Program-made: the position numbers and the translations under genes
Assembly (NCBI RefSeq): GCF_004117935.1
Contig: NZ_SDOY01000140.1
Location: 1-64,000, forward strand
Length of the DNA stretch: 64,000 nucleotides
Direction of reading: 5' to 3'
DNA from: Streptomyces roseicoloratus
GTDB taxonomy: Bacteria > Actinomycetota > Actinomycetes > Streptomycetales > Streptomycetaceae
Shown: positions 1-8,010 of the stretch, piece after piece
How the letters are laid out: the number at the start of each line of letters is the position of its first letter
How positions within the stretch are numbered: position 1 is the stretch's first letter
The notes under the pieces: generated by a model
Seen by the model: only the letters and a program-made list of their open reading frames with translations
Database searches by the model: none
What the model was told of the DNA's origin: nothing

Positions 1-278
1 GGGCGTCACACCCCGCCGTGCGCGCCCCGCACCCCCGCTGGGCGGTACGGGCGTCGCACACCTCCGTGTGGGCAATCGTCCCGCAGGGCGGGACGGGTGG
101 GCACACGGGACGGCGCCCTCAGCGGCGCCTCCGCGCCCCGCGCCTGCCCGCAGCACCAGGGCGCCGCGCCGTATCGGTGACCGTCAAGGCGCAGGAAGCC
201 TGGGCCCGGCAAGGGGCGTCGTCCCGTTGTGCCCACCCGTCCCGCCCCAGCGGGACGAATGCCCACAACGAGACGACG

Positions 279-517
279 GGCAACGCGCGCCACCGCGTGA
301 CGACAGGCCACGCGCGTCACAACGAAACGACAGGCCACGAACCGCGCCGCGAAACCACAGGCCACGCACGCCACCACGAAACGACAGGTCACGATCGGCA
401 CCGCGAGACGAGGGCCACGCACGCCACCGCGAAACCACGGGCAACGCGCGCCACCACGAAACGACAGGCCACGCACGCCACCGCGAAACCACAGGCCACG
501 AACCGCGCCGCCCAAGC
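279..517. repeat. Degenerate 27-bp tandem repeat array, non-coding
   Basis: About eight to nine head-to-tail copies of a 27-bp unit. Units lie at 279-305, 306-332, 333-359 and 360-386, then a 26-bp copy, then 413-439, 440-466, 467-493 and a decaying copy. A typical unit starts GGCCACGC and ends GAAACGACA. A weaker half-copy seems to lie just before 279. Because 27 is a multiple of three, every frame stays open through the array, which explains the long low-complexity frames here. No start with a ribosome binding site or recognisable protein supports coding. The array lies downstream of the GGDEF-EAL gene. The rest of 1-583 is GC-rich sequence in which I see no gene. Confidence 0.85.
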
Positions 518-583
518 GGGCAGGCGCCGCTTCGCGGGTGGGAGGTCGCTACGGCGCGGTGGCGACAGACCGGCTTCGGGTCG

Positions 584-2761
584 TCAGACCGCGTCCACCA
601 ATGCCAGCGAGCGGATGCGGTCCGGGGCCCCCGGGCGGGCGTAGTACCAGCCCTGGGCCGTGTCGCAGCCGAGGTCGCGCAACTGCTGGGCCTGCGCCCC
701 GGTCTCGACGCCCTCGACGGTGACGGCCAGCTCCAGGCTGTGGGCGAGCTGCACGATCCCTTCGACGATCTTGAGGTCGACCGGGTCCACCGGATGCTGC
801 TGCATGCCCTGGGTGAAGGAACGGTCCAGTTTGAGGACGCTCACCGGGAGCCTGCGCAGGTTGGCCAGGTTGGAGTAGCCGGTGCCGAAGTCGTCGAGCG
901 CGATGTCCACGCCCATCTCGGCCAGCTGCCGCAGCGGCTTGAGCAGGTCGTCGTCCGCGCCGATCAGCGCCGACTCCGTCACCTCCAGGCACAGCGCGCC
1001 GGGTTCGAGGCCGGAGCGCTCCAGGACGTCGACCGTCTCGGCGACCAGGCCGGGATGGTGCAGCTGGGTCGGCGAGAGGTTGACGTTGATGCGAAGCGGC
1101 CCGGTGGCGGGGTGGCCGCCGGGTGCCTCGTCCTGCCAGAACCGGGCCTGGCGCACGGCCTCCTGGAGCACCCAGCGGCCCAGCGGCACGATGAGACCGG
1201 TGTTCTCGGCGAGCGGGATGAACCGGTCGGGCCCGAGCACGCCGTGCTGCGGATGGCACCAGCGGACGAGCGCCTCGGCGCCGTACACGCTGCCGTCGCC
1301 GAGGTGCACCAGCGGCTGGTACTCGATGAAGAACTCGCCGCGCTCCAGGGCCGCGGGCAGCGCGGTGGTCAGCCCGTGCCGGGTGATGGCCCGTGCGTCG
1401 GCCTCCTCGTCCGCGTACTCGAAGCGGTTGCCGCCGGCCGACTTGGCCCGGTACATGGTGATGTCGGCACTGCGCAGCACCTCGGCGGCGGTCCGCTCCC
1501 CGGCCGGTCCCTCGACCACGCCGACGCTGCCCCGTACGGTCAGTTCGCGGCCGTCGATGCTGATCGGGGTGGCGAGGGCGGCCAGCATCCGGTCGGCGAG
1601 CTCGGTGACCTGCCGCTCGCTGCCCGGCCCGGTGGTGAGGGCGACGAACTCGTCGCCGCCGAGCCGGGCGACCATCTCGCCGGGGGCGGTGACACAGCTC
1701 TGCAGCCGGTCCGCGACCTCGACGAGCAGCCGGTCGCCGGTGGAGTGGCCGAGGCTGTCGTTGATGACCTTGAAGCCGTCGAGGTCGAGGTAGGCGAGGC
1801 CGAAGCGGCTCTCGCCGCCGGGCAGCAGCGTCTTCTCCAGGCGTTCGAAGAACAGGGTGCGGTTGGGCAGGCCGGTGAGGGCGTCGTGGGTCGCCTCGTA
1901 CCGCAGCCGCAGGTTGAGCAGCCGCCGTTCGGTGGTGTCCTCGAGCAGCGCCAGCTGGTACTGCGGGGCCCCTGCGGCGTCGCGCAGCAGCGAGACGGTG
2001 AGGTTGGTCCACAGGACGGTGCCGTCGCCGCGGTAGTACGGCTTCTCGACGCGGTACGACTCGCGTTCGCCGCGCACCAGCTCGTCGTACAGCCGCCAGA
2101 CGTGCGGGCCGTCCTCGGGGTGGGACCATTCGAGGAGGTTCTTGCCGGTGACGGTGTGCTCCAGGCCGCCGAACATCCGGGTGAGGGTCTCGTTGACCTC
2201 CAGCACGTTGCCGTCGAGGTCGGCGATGCCGATGCCGATGGCGGCGCCGTCGAAGATCGCGCGGAAGCGGCTCTCGGTGGCGTGCAGGGCGAGTTCGGCG
2301 GCGCTGCGCGCCGACAGTGCGGAGTGCGCGATGGACTCCTGCTCGGCGAGCGTGCGTTCGCGCAGGGCCTGGGCGAAGCCGGCGGCCATGGCGTGCTGCA
2401 GCCGGGAGCAGCGGGCCCGCAGCTCCTCGGCGTCGGTGCCGCCCTCGTCGCCGCAGTACAGCACCAGGTACGCGTCGACGACGCCGAGGCTGCGCGAGAG
2501 CGCGTCCGGGTCGGTGCAGTGGGCGGCCACCAGGGCCTGGCCGACGCGGTGCGCGGGTGACGTGTCGAAGGGCCGGGCGTGCAGCGCGTCGCACAGCTCC
2601 CGCGCGGGCGGCAGCAGGTGCCGCTCGAACTCCTGACGGGTCATCGAGGTGGCGGTGACCGGGAACACGGCGCGGCTCCAGATGGTCACGAACCGCCTGA
2701 GTCTGTCCTCCGGTCCGTCGGCGTCTGCGCCGGAGCCGGCGGGCTGGGACGGCAGCTTCAC
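584..2761 (-). CDS. PAS-GGDEF-EAL cyclic-di-GMP turnover protein
   Basis: A 725-residue cytoplasmic protein with a helical N-terminal region (about 20-160), a PAS domain (about 160-280), GGDEF (about 285-450) and EAL (about 460-715). The diguanylate cyclase signature GGDEF is intact at 368-372. No RxxD product-inhibition site precedes it. The phosphodiesterase residues also look complete: EAL at 496-498, an NVNLS asparagine, EVTES, DDFGTG at 623, KLD, VEGVET and a final Gln. Both activities are therefore possible; which one dominates cannot be read from sequence. The architecture resembles Streptomyces RmdA-type proteins, a family comparison only. The start is GTG 2761, whose GTGA overlaps the TGA of the upstream methyltransferase. 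A longer open frame upstream is a shadow of that gene. Confidence 0.9.
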   Translation of the reverse strand: MKLPSQPAGSGADADGPEDRLRRFVTIWSRAVFPVTATSMTRQEFERHLLPPARELCDALHARPFDTSPAHRVGQALVAAHCTDPDALSRSLGVVDAYLVLYCGDEGGTDAEELRARCSRLQHAMAAGFAQALRERTLAEQESIAHSALSARSAAELALHATESRFRAIFDGAAIGIGIADLDGNVLEVNETLTRMFGGLEHTVTGKNLLEWSHPEDGPHVWRLYDELVRGERESYRVEKPYYRGDGTVLWTNLTVSLLRDAAGAPQYQLALLEDTTERRLLNLRLRYEATHDALTGLPNRTLFFERLEKTLLPGGESRFGLAYLDLDGFKVINDSLGHSTGDRLLVEVADRLQSCVTAPGEMVARLGGDEFVALTTGPGSERQVTELADRMLAALATPISIDGRELTVRGSVGVVEGPAGERTAAEVLRSADITMYRAKSAGGNRFEYADEEADARAITRHGLTTALPAALERGEFFIEYQPLVHLGDGSVYGAEALVRWCHPQHGVLGPDRFIPLAENTGLIVPLGRWVLQEAVRQARFWQDEAPGGHPATGPLRINVNLSPTQLHHPGLVAETVDVLERSGLEPGALCLEVTESALIGADDDLLKPLRQLAEMGVDIALDDFGTGYSNLANLRRLPVSVLKLDRSFTQGMQQHPVDPVDLKIVEGIVQLAHSLELAVTVEGVETGAQAQQLRDLGCDTAQGWYYARPGAPDRIRSLALVDAV

Positions 2762-3570
2762 GCCTTGCGCCCCACCCCTGCGAACCCGGAGAAGGAGTAG
2801 GAGTCCTCCTCCTCGTCCAGGCTCTCGGGCCGCCACAGCGGCATCGGCACGACACCCGGTTCGACGATCTCGGTCCCGTCGAGGAAACGCGTGATCTCCT
2901 CGCGGGAGCGCATCACGAGCGGGTTGCGGATGTCGCGGTAGACGCCGACGGCGCCGCCCGCCCGCTCCTCGGGCACCGGGATGCCCTCGTAGGAGGCGTG
3001 GGTGAGGATGACGAGGCTGCCGGGTGCCAGGCCGTCCAGCAGTTCGGAGACGGCGGCGTACGGCTCGTCCGCGTCCTCCAGGAAGTGGAGCACGGCGACG
3101 AGCAGCAGGGCCACCGGCCGGTCCAGGTCGAGCAGTTCGCCGACCTCGCGGCTGTGGAGGATCTCGCGGGGCTTGCGCAGATCGGCGGCGACCACGGCCG
3201 AGCGGCCGTCGCCCTCGAGCACGGCGCGGCTGTGGGCGACGGCGACCGGGTCGTGGTCGACGTAGACGACCCGGGCCTGGTCGCTGGCGGCCTGGGCGAC
3301 CTCGTGCACGTTGCCGAACGTCGGTATGCCGGAGCCGATGTCGAGGAACTGGGTGACTCCCTCGTCCACGGCGTGCCGGACGGCACGGCGCATGAAGGCA
3401 CGGTTCGCCTGCATGATCTTGGGGAGCCCCGGCAGGAACTCCATGGCCTTGCGGGCCGCTTCCCGGTCCACTTCGAAATTGTGCGAGCCGCCCAGATAGA
3501 AGTCGTACATACGGGACACGCTCGGCACCGAAATATCGATACCCGGCGGGGCCCAGGCGGGACGCTCCAT
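2758..3570 (-). CDS. SAM-dependent methyltransferase, DUF574 family
   Basis: A 270-residue soluble protein of the actinobacterial S-adenosyl methyltransferase family (DUF574/Methyltransf_19). The conserved N-terminal signature with YDFYLGGSHNF and the SAM-binding glycine motif LDIGSGIPT are both present. An acidic VVYVDHDPVAV strand end follows, as expected for ribose binding. The substrate is unknown for this family. I chose ATG 3570, which has GGAGA six bases upstream, over a TTG at 3585. Its TGA overlaps the GTG of the GGDEF-EAL gene by four bases, so the two are probably translationally coupled. The family is abundant in Streptomyces and often sits beside regulators. Confidence 0.88.
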   Translation of the reverse strand: MERPAWAPPGIDISVPSVSRMYDFYLGGSHNFEVDREAARKAMEFLPGLPKIMQANRAFMRRAVRHAVDEGVTQFLDIGSGIPTFGNVHEVAQAASDQARVVYVDHDPVAVAHSRAVLEGDGRSAVVAADLRKPREILHSREVGELLDLDRPVALLLVAVLHFLEDADEPYAAVSELLDGLAPGSLVILTHASYEGIPVPEERAGGAVGVYRDIRNPLVMRSREEITRFLDGTEIVEPGVVPMPLWRPESLDEEEDSYSFSGFAGVGRKA

Positions 3571-4056
3571 CAAAGTCTCCAACAAGTCGCCACGGGGGTG
3601 CGGCCATGAGTGCGTGGCCTACGTTCGAGCTGAGGCTACTGATCGCCCGCCGAGAGAGCGAGTAGAAACGGAAATTAACGATCCGTTCTTGGTCACACGC
3701 CATTGGCACGTGCTCGGGGTAACGAAGACTTCACGCCTTCGGCCCGTGCACATTCACGTGCATTCGGCCGTGCGCCGCCGATGCGGGGACTCCGGCGCAG
3801 CCCGCAGGCCGCAAACGCGGTACGCCGGGCCCAACGGGCGGCGAGTATCGGCCAGTTCACGGATTCGACCCCGGACGGCACCTCGGCGGAATCCTTTATT
3901 CCGGCCATTCCTCGTGAATCCCCCGCAACGACCGGGGCGTTGGCGCGTTGGGCAGGCGTGAGACGACAGAGTCGGCGGAAACGTCAAACCACTGCACACC
4001 CGGATCCGCACCACCGGGGGAATCGGAGGCCGTTCCGGCCCGCCCTCGGTCTGCGC
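3571..4056. other. Intergenic region, divergent promoters likely
   Basis: This 486-bp stretch separates the methyltransferase (minus) from the proline-rich secreted protein (plus). It has a local A/T-rich patch around 3660-3700, unusual in this GC background, where the promoter of the minus-strand pair probably lies. I see no convincing gene here. The open frame running in from 3703 lacks a ribosome binding site and reads like noise until the signal peptide begins near 4057. Confidence 0.5.
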
Positions 4057-4677
4057 GTGATCACGCTGTTCGGCGTGTCCCTCCTGCCTCGGCACGGGTT
4101 GTCCCGCTGTCGGAAGCGGCTGGCGCGCCCGCTGGCGGCCGGGGCACTGGTGTGGCTGCTCGCCGCACCGGCGGCGCCCGTCGCCGCGGACGCGTGCGCC
4201 TGGGCGTCGACCGGCCCCGGCGGGTCGAGCGGCGTGGCCGTCGCGGGATCGGGCCGCTGCTTCCCGACGCATCCTCCGCACCCGACCCATCCCCCGCATC
4301 CCTCTCATCCCCCGCACCCGTCCAAGCCCCCCGAGCCGCAGCCGAAACCGACACCGAAGCCCCCGCCGAAACCGGCACCGCAGCCCGCGGAGCCTCCGCC
4401 GCCCGTGCGGACCGCTCCCCCGCCCCGGCCCGCCCCGGCTCCGGAGCCCGCGCGACCGAACCCCGCGCCGCCTCCGCCCGCCCCGGCACCGGAGCCCCGT
4501 GGTCCGTCCCCGGCGCCGGCGCCGCGCGCACGGCCCACCACCCCGGTGGCGCTGCCGCACTACCGGCGTACGGCCCGGGTCAAGCCGAAGAGCGCGCCGA
4601 ACGTGCTCACCACGACCCTGCTGGTCACCGCCCCCGCAGTGCTCGCGACCGCGATCCTGCGCCCCCGCTCCCGCTGA
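4057..4677 (+). CDS. Exported proline-rich protein with HPP repeats
   Basis: About 206 residues. A basic N-terminus (SRCRKRLARP) and a hydrophobic stretch ending APAAPVAADA look like a signal peptide. A short Gly/Ser/Cys segment follows with one cysteine on each side. Next comes a histidine-proline run with the repeated unit HPPHP, then roughly 110 residues of Pro/Ala/Lys-rich linker. A short C-terminal hydrophobic segment ends in basic residues and may be a membrane anchor. No enzyme domain is visible. The His-Pro run could bind metal ions or simply act as a wall-spanning stalk; this is inference. The start is uncertain: GTG 4057 was taken for the signal peptide, but GTG 4075 is also possible and the only GGAGG (4025) is far upstream. 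Confidence 0.6.
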   Translation: MITLFGVSLLPRHGLSRCRKRLARPLAAGALVWLLAAPAAPVAADACAWASTGPGGSSGVAVAGSGRCFPTHPPHPTHPPHPSHPPHPSKPPEPQPKPTPKPPPKPAPQPAEPPPPVRTAPPPRPAPAPEPARPNPAPPPPAPAPEPRGPSPAPAPRARPTTPVALPHYRRTARVKPKSAPNVLTTTLLVTAPAVLATAILRPRSR

Positions 4678-4701
4678 GCCCGAGTCACCGGAGGAACTCC
4701 C

Positions 4702-5466
4702 TTGTCCGAATGGGTAGTGCTCACCCTCGCGATGGCCGCCGCGTGCGCCGTCGTGCTGACCATCGTCGTCATCAACCACCGGCGGATCCCCGAGGACGAC
4801 GACCCCAACGAGACCCCGGACGTCATCGAGTACATGACGATGATGATCGGCGTGGTGTACGCCATCGTCCTGGGGCTCGCCATCGCCGGTGTCTGGGAGG
4901 CGCGCAGCGCCGCCCAGGAGACGGTCCGTCAGGAGGCCCAGGCCCTGCACGAGATCTCGGCGCGGGCCGAGGTGTATCCGCAGGCCACCCGGGAGCGGAT
5001 CAGGGCCGACGTCGACGCGTACGTCAGGTACGTGGTCGAGGAGGAGTTCCCGTACATGGGGGAGCACGACGCGCTCAGCGAGACGGGCACCGAGCTGCTG
5101 GAGAAGGTGCGCCGGAGCGTGACCGACTACCAGCCGGCCAACGACTTCGAGGGGCAGGCCTACCAGCCGCTGGTCGACCAGGTCGCGGTCGTCGACGACG
5201 CCCGCGGGTCCCGCGGGCAGAACGCCGGGCCGACCATGCCGGGCGTGGTCTGGTTCGGGCTGATCATCGGCGCGCTGGTGACGGTGGGCCTGATCTTCAC
5301 GCTGCAGATCCGGCGCACCGGGCGCGAGGTGCTGCTGGCCGGCCTGTTCAGCGCCCTGATCGCCTTCCTGCTCTTCCTGATCTGGGACTTCGACGCGCCG
5401 TTCAGCCGGGGCATCGCGGCCACCTCCGCCCCCTTCGTCGATCTGTTCCCGCAGGTCACGGGCTGA
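4702..5466 (+). CDS. DUF4239 membrane protein
   Basis: A 254-residue integral membrane protein. A hydrophobic helix at 5-23 precedes an acidic stretch (PEDDDPNE), then a second helix around 45-65 (MMIGVVYAIVLGLAIAG). A long, mainly helical charged domain fills the middle. Two more membrane helices lie at about 190-235. The pattern fits the DUF4239 (bestrophin-like) family found in many bacteria. Its function is not established, although the fold family includes anion channels. The TTG start has GGAGGAA at a good distance and lies 24 bases after the proline-rich gene, so the two are probably co-transcribed. Confidence 0.8.
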   Translation: MSEWVVLTLAMAAACAVVLTIVVINHRRIPEDDDPNETPDVIEYMTMMIGVVYAIVLGLAIAGVWEARSAAQETVRQEAQALHEISARAEVYPQATRERIRADVDAYVRYVVEEEFPYMGEHDALSETGTELLEKVRRSVTDYQPANDFEGQAYQPLVDQVAVVDDARGSRGQNAGPTMPGVVWFGLIIGALVTVGLIFTLQIRRTGREVLLAGLFSALIAFLLFLIWDFDAPFSRGIAATSAPFVDLFPQVTG

Positions 5467-5655
5467 GCGGAGGTCCACGCGGGGGCCGCGAGCGGCCCCT
5501 TCGGCGGCCGTTCGGGTGACCCGGGTGCCCCATTCGCGCGCCTGGGATCGCGGCTGTGATAGAGGGCTCCTAGCGTTTCGGGCATCGAGGTGCATGTCCT
5601 GCCTTTTCGCGGACAGCCGTCCGCGACTGCGCCTCGGGGACCCGGAGGATCCACC

Positions 5656-6216
5656 ATGCGCGCGATACGTGCCGCGTCCACCGCTCTGCTGGGGGCGGCC
5701 ACCCTCGCCCTGGCCGCCCCCCTCGCCGTCGCCGTCGACGGCGTCCCCGCCCCGAACCCCAGGGCGCCCCGAGCGAAGCAGGTGGGCGACTTCGTCGTGT
5801 CTCCCGGGGTCGTCGCCCCCGGCGGCCGGATCACGCTCAGCGCGCCCGGCTGCCCGAGCACGGCCACGGCCTCGGCCGGCATCTTCGACACCGTCACCAT
5901 CGCCCCGGGATCGGCGGCCACCGCCACCGTGGACGCCGACGCCAAGCGCGGCGCCGTGTACACGGTGTCGTTCAACTGCACCGGAGGCGTGCAGGGCACC
6001 GTCGACCTGACCATCAGCGGCGGCGTCACGGCCACCCCGACGGCCCGCTCGACCGTGCTCACCACCCCGCGCGGGGTGCAGGGCGGTCTGGGCGGCTCGT
6101 TCGACTCCACGGACGCCTGGACCCTCGCGGCCGGCGGCGGCATGGTGCTCGCCTCGGCCGTCGGCCTCGTCCTGGTGATCCGCCGCCGGTCGTCGTCCGA
6201 CGGCCGGCGCCACTGA
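5656..6216 (+). CDS. Exported protein with C-terminal membrane anchor (paralogue of 6328-6813)
   Basis: 186 residues. A classic Sec signal peptide (MRAIRAAS followed by an Ala/Leu-rich core) ends near VAVDG. The mature part is an immunoglobulin-like beta domain with two cysteines, one in APGCPS and one in FNCTG, that could form a disulfide. The sequence then has RGVQGGLGGS, a short spacer, a hydrophobic helix and a basic tail, as in a sorting signal. A standard LPxTG is absent. The ATG at 5656 has GGAGG eight bases upstream. It faces a minus-strand paralogue across a strong terminator and sits just before a class F sortase gene, which suggests a linked wall-surface function. Confidence 0.8.
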   Translation: MRAIRAASTALLGAATLALAAPLAVAVDGVPAPNPRAPRAKQVGDFVVSPGVVAPGGRITLSAPGCPSTATASAGIFDTVTIAPGSAATATVDADAKRGAVYTVSFNCTGGVQGTVDLTISGGVTATPTARSTVLTTPRGVQGGLGGSFDSTDAWTLAAGGGMVLASAVGLVLVIRRRSSSDGRRH

Positions 6217-6255
6217 CGGCGCGGCGGGGGTGCCCGCCCCCCAGGTCCGCGGAAA

Positions 6256-6298
6256 GCCCGTCGCCCCCGAGTCCCGGCCGGACTCGGGGGCGACGGGC
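6256..6298. terminator. Bidirectional hairpin between convergent paralogues
   Basis: A perfect 19-bp stem (6256-6274 with 6280-6298) with a 5-base loop, placed between two convergent genes ending at 6216 and 6328. There is no U-run, which is usual for Streptomyces terminators. Confidence 0.85.
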
Positions 6299-6327
6299 GT
6301 TGCGGGCCGACCGGGAGGTTCGGCCGG

Positions 6328-6813
6328 TCAGGCCCCCGCGCCGGACACGCGGCGCCGGCGGGCGATGAACAGGCCACCGCCCAGCGCGGCCGCGGCGACG
6401 AGGCTGCCGCCCACCGCCATCTCGGTGGAGGTCGGGGCGAGCGATCCGCCCAGACCGCCCTGCGCGCCGCGGCCCGCGAGGACGCGGAACGGGTGGGTGA
6501 CCACCTTGCTGTTGTCGCTGCACTTGACGGCCAGGTTGTAGCTGCCGGGCGTCGCGTTGTTGTAGACGCGGGCGATCGCGCTGGAGAGCCCGTTGGAGTT
6601 CACCGACAGGTTGGTCCCGGGGAAGGCGTTGGACGTGACGGTGCCTCCGTGACCGCAGCCCTTCGCGGTGATGGTGATCGTCGAGCCCGCGTGGACGTCG
6701 AACGGATTCACCTGGACATTGCTCGGCCCGTTGGTGGCGGTGGCGAGGGGGGCCGCGAGCCCGAGCGCCGCGAACGCGGTCGCCGTCACCGCCAGAGTGC
6801 GTGCAGCACGCAT
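6328..6813 (-). CDS. Exported protein with C-terminal membrane anchor (paralogue of 5656-6216)
   Basis: 161 residues. A Sec signal peptide (MRAARTLAV and a hydrophobic core ending PLATAT) precedes a beta-rich domain. Its two cysteines lie in AKGCGHGG and VKCSDN, at positions like those of the facing paralogue. The C-terminal layout repeats: RGAQGGLGGS, then LAPTST, a hydrophobic helix, RRRR and a short tail. LAPTS is close to, but not the same as, the LAxTG motif of actinobacterial class E sortases. The ATG at 6813 has GGAGG seven bases upstream. Pilin-like or wall-anchored roles are inference; no catalytic residues are seen. Confidence 0.8.
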   Translation of the reverse strand: MRAARTLAVTATAFAALGLAAPLATATNGPSNVQVNPFDVHAGSTITITAKGCGHGGTVTSNAFPGTNLSVNSNGLSSAIARVYNNATPGSYNLAVKCSDNSKVVTHPFRVLAGRGAQGGLGGSLAPTSTEMAVGGSLVAAAALGGGLFIARRRRVSGAGA

Positions 6814-7263
6814 GGTTGAACCTCCAGTGGAAGACGCCCCAAAGCGGTGCTCCGGGAGATTCGACGAGTACGCCTTCCATGACGAACCATCACAAGTCGG
6901 GAAGGTGCCCGCACGTCGGGTTTGAGCCGGTCCGGTGACGGCCGGCACCGGCCGAACGGGGTGGGTTTCTGACGGACGCGCAGGTCACACAGCGTCAGGG
7001 CGATGATCTGACGATTACTCGGATGGCTGATCACCCGTTCCGCCCGGTCGGCGGCCGCCGGTGGCCCCGTCGGCGGCCAGGGGCAGCCGCCGGCCGCCGC
7101 ACGGGGCGCCCGCGAGAGACCCGCGCGAGAAGTCACCGCCGGGGCCCGCGCCGGGGGCCCCGGGCACGGTCCCGCTCTCCGGGCCGCCACCCGTTCGCCC
7201 CGCCCGGCGCGCCGGATCGCGTGCGCGCCCTTACCGTTCCCGTGACGCCACCAAGGGAGAACC
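6814..7263. other. Divergent intergenic region upstream of sortase
   Basis: A 450-bp gap between the minus-strand exported protein and the sortase gene. It holds an inverted repeat CGTCAG-N9-CTGACG at 6993-7013, a possible regulator site. A cluster of more A/T-containing sequence lies at 6990-7025. The rest is GC-rich. No gene is seen. Confidence 0.45.
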
Positions 7264-7923
7264 ATGAGCCCCAAGGACTTCAGCCTGTTCGACGCCGCCA
7301 GGAGACGCCAGCCCTGGGGCGCCCTGGCTCTCGTCATGCTGTCCGGCCTGGCGATAATGCGCAACGGCGTCGGTTTCGAGTCCGGCCCGCCGCAGCCCAC
7401 CGCCGCCGCGCGTCCGGTAGCCCGCCCCGTCGCGCCGCCCGCCGTGAGCACCGGCGTGGAGCCGCTGCCCTTCGCCCCGGCCTCGCGCATCCGCATCCCG
7501 GCCATCCGCGTGGCCGCCCCGGTCATGGACGTGGGACTGGACCAGAACGGCTGGATCGCCGCGCCGCCGCCGCAGGACGCCAACATCGCCGGCTGGTACC
7601 AGAACGGCATCGCGCCGGGTCAGCGCGGCACCGCCGTCATGGTCGGCCACGTCGACAACATGGCGGGCCCCGCGGTCTTCTACGGCCTCGGCTCGCTGCG
7701 GAAGGGCCAGCACGTCGAGGTCGACCGGTACGACGGCCGGGTGGCGGTGTTCGAGATCTACGGGGTCGAGGTGTACGCCAAGAACGACTTCCCCGGCGTG
7801 CAGGTGTACGCGGACACCGGCCAGCCCGAACTGCGCGTCATCACCTGCGGCGGCGGCTACTCGCGCGCCCACGGCTACGACGGCAACGTGGTCGTCTACG
7901 CCCGGCTGGTCCGTACCCGCTGA
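7264..7923 (+). CDS. Class F sortase
   Basis: A 219-residue membrane-anchored transpeptidase. A short cytoplasmic N-terminus precedes one hydrophobic segment (about 18-33), then a Pro/Ala linker and the sortase domain from about 75. The catalytic triad is visible: His129 in GHVDN, Cys195 in VITCGGG and Arg201 in YSRAHGY. The TC-G-G-x-(F/Y) context with a following DGNVVVYA strand is typical of actinobacterial class F enzymes. These cut a sorting motif near the C-terminus of exported proteins and attach them to the wall; their native substrates are poorly known. The ATG follows AGGGAGAACC. The two nearby exported paralogues are plausible partners, but neither has a canonical LPxTG. Confidence 0.9.
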   Translation: MSPKDFSLFDAARRRQPWGALALVMLSGLAIMRNGVGFESGPPQPTAAARPVARPVAPPAVSTGVEPLPFAPASRIRIPAIRVAAPVMDVGLDQNGWIAAPPPQDANIAGWYQNGIAPGQRGTAVMVGHVDNMAGPAVFYGLGSLRKGQHVEVDRYDGRVAVFEIYGVEVYAKNDFPGVQVYADTGQPELRVITCGGGYSRAHGYDGNVVVYARLVRTR

Positions 7924-7959
7924 GGGACTCCGGCGGGACGAGCCGGAGGACGCGTCCGA

Positions 7960-7990
7960 GGGCCCCGGCACCGAGGCGGTGCCGGGGCCC
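7960..7990. terminator. Hairpin terminator between sortase and deacetylase
   Basis: A perfect 14-bp GC-rich stem (7960-7973 with 7977-7990) and 3-base loop. It sits between the convergent genes ending at 7923 and 8011. Confidence 0.85.
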
Positions 7991-8010
7991 GTCGCGTACC
8001 CGGGTGCCGG

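Noticed and set aside
279..517. CRISPR array
   Set aside because: Units are contiguous with no unique spacers, and no cas genes are present.
68..2560. Plus-strand open frame of 830 codons
   Set aside because: It begins in the 27-bp repeats and runs antisense to the GGDEF-EAL gene.
6328..6813. Canonical sortase substrate
   Set aside because: LAPTST differs from LAxTG/LPxTG at the key Gly, so only a possible motif is noted.
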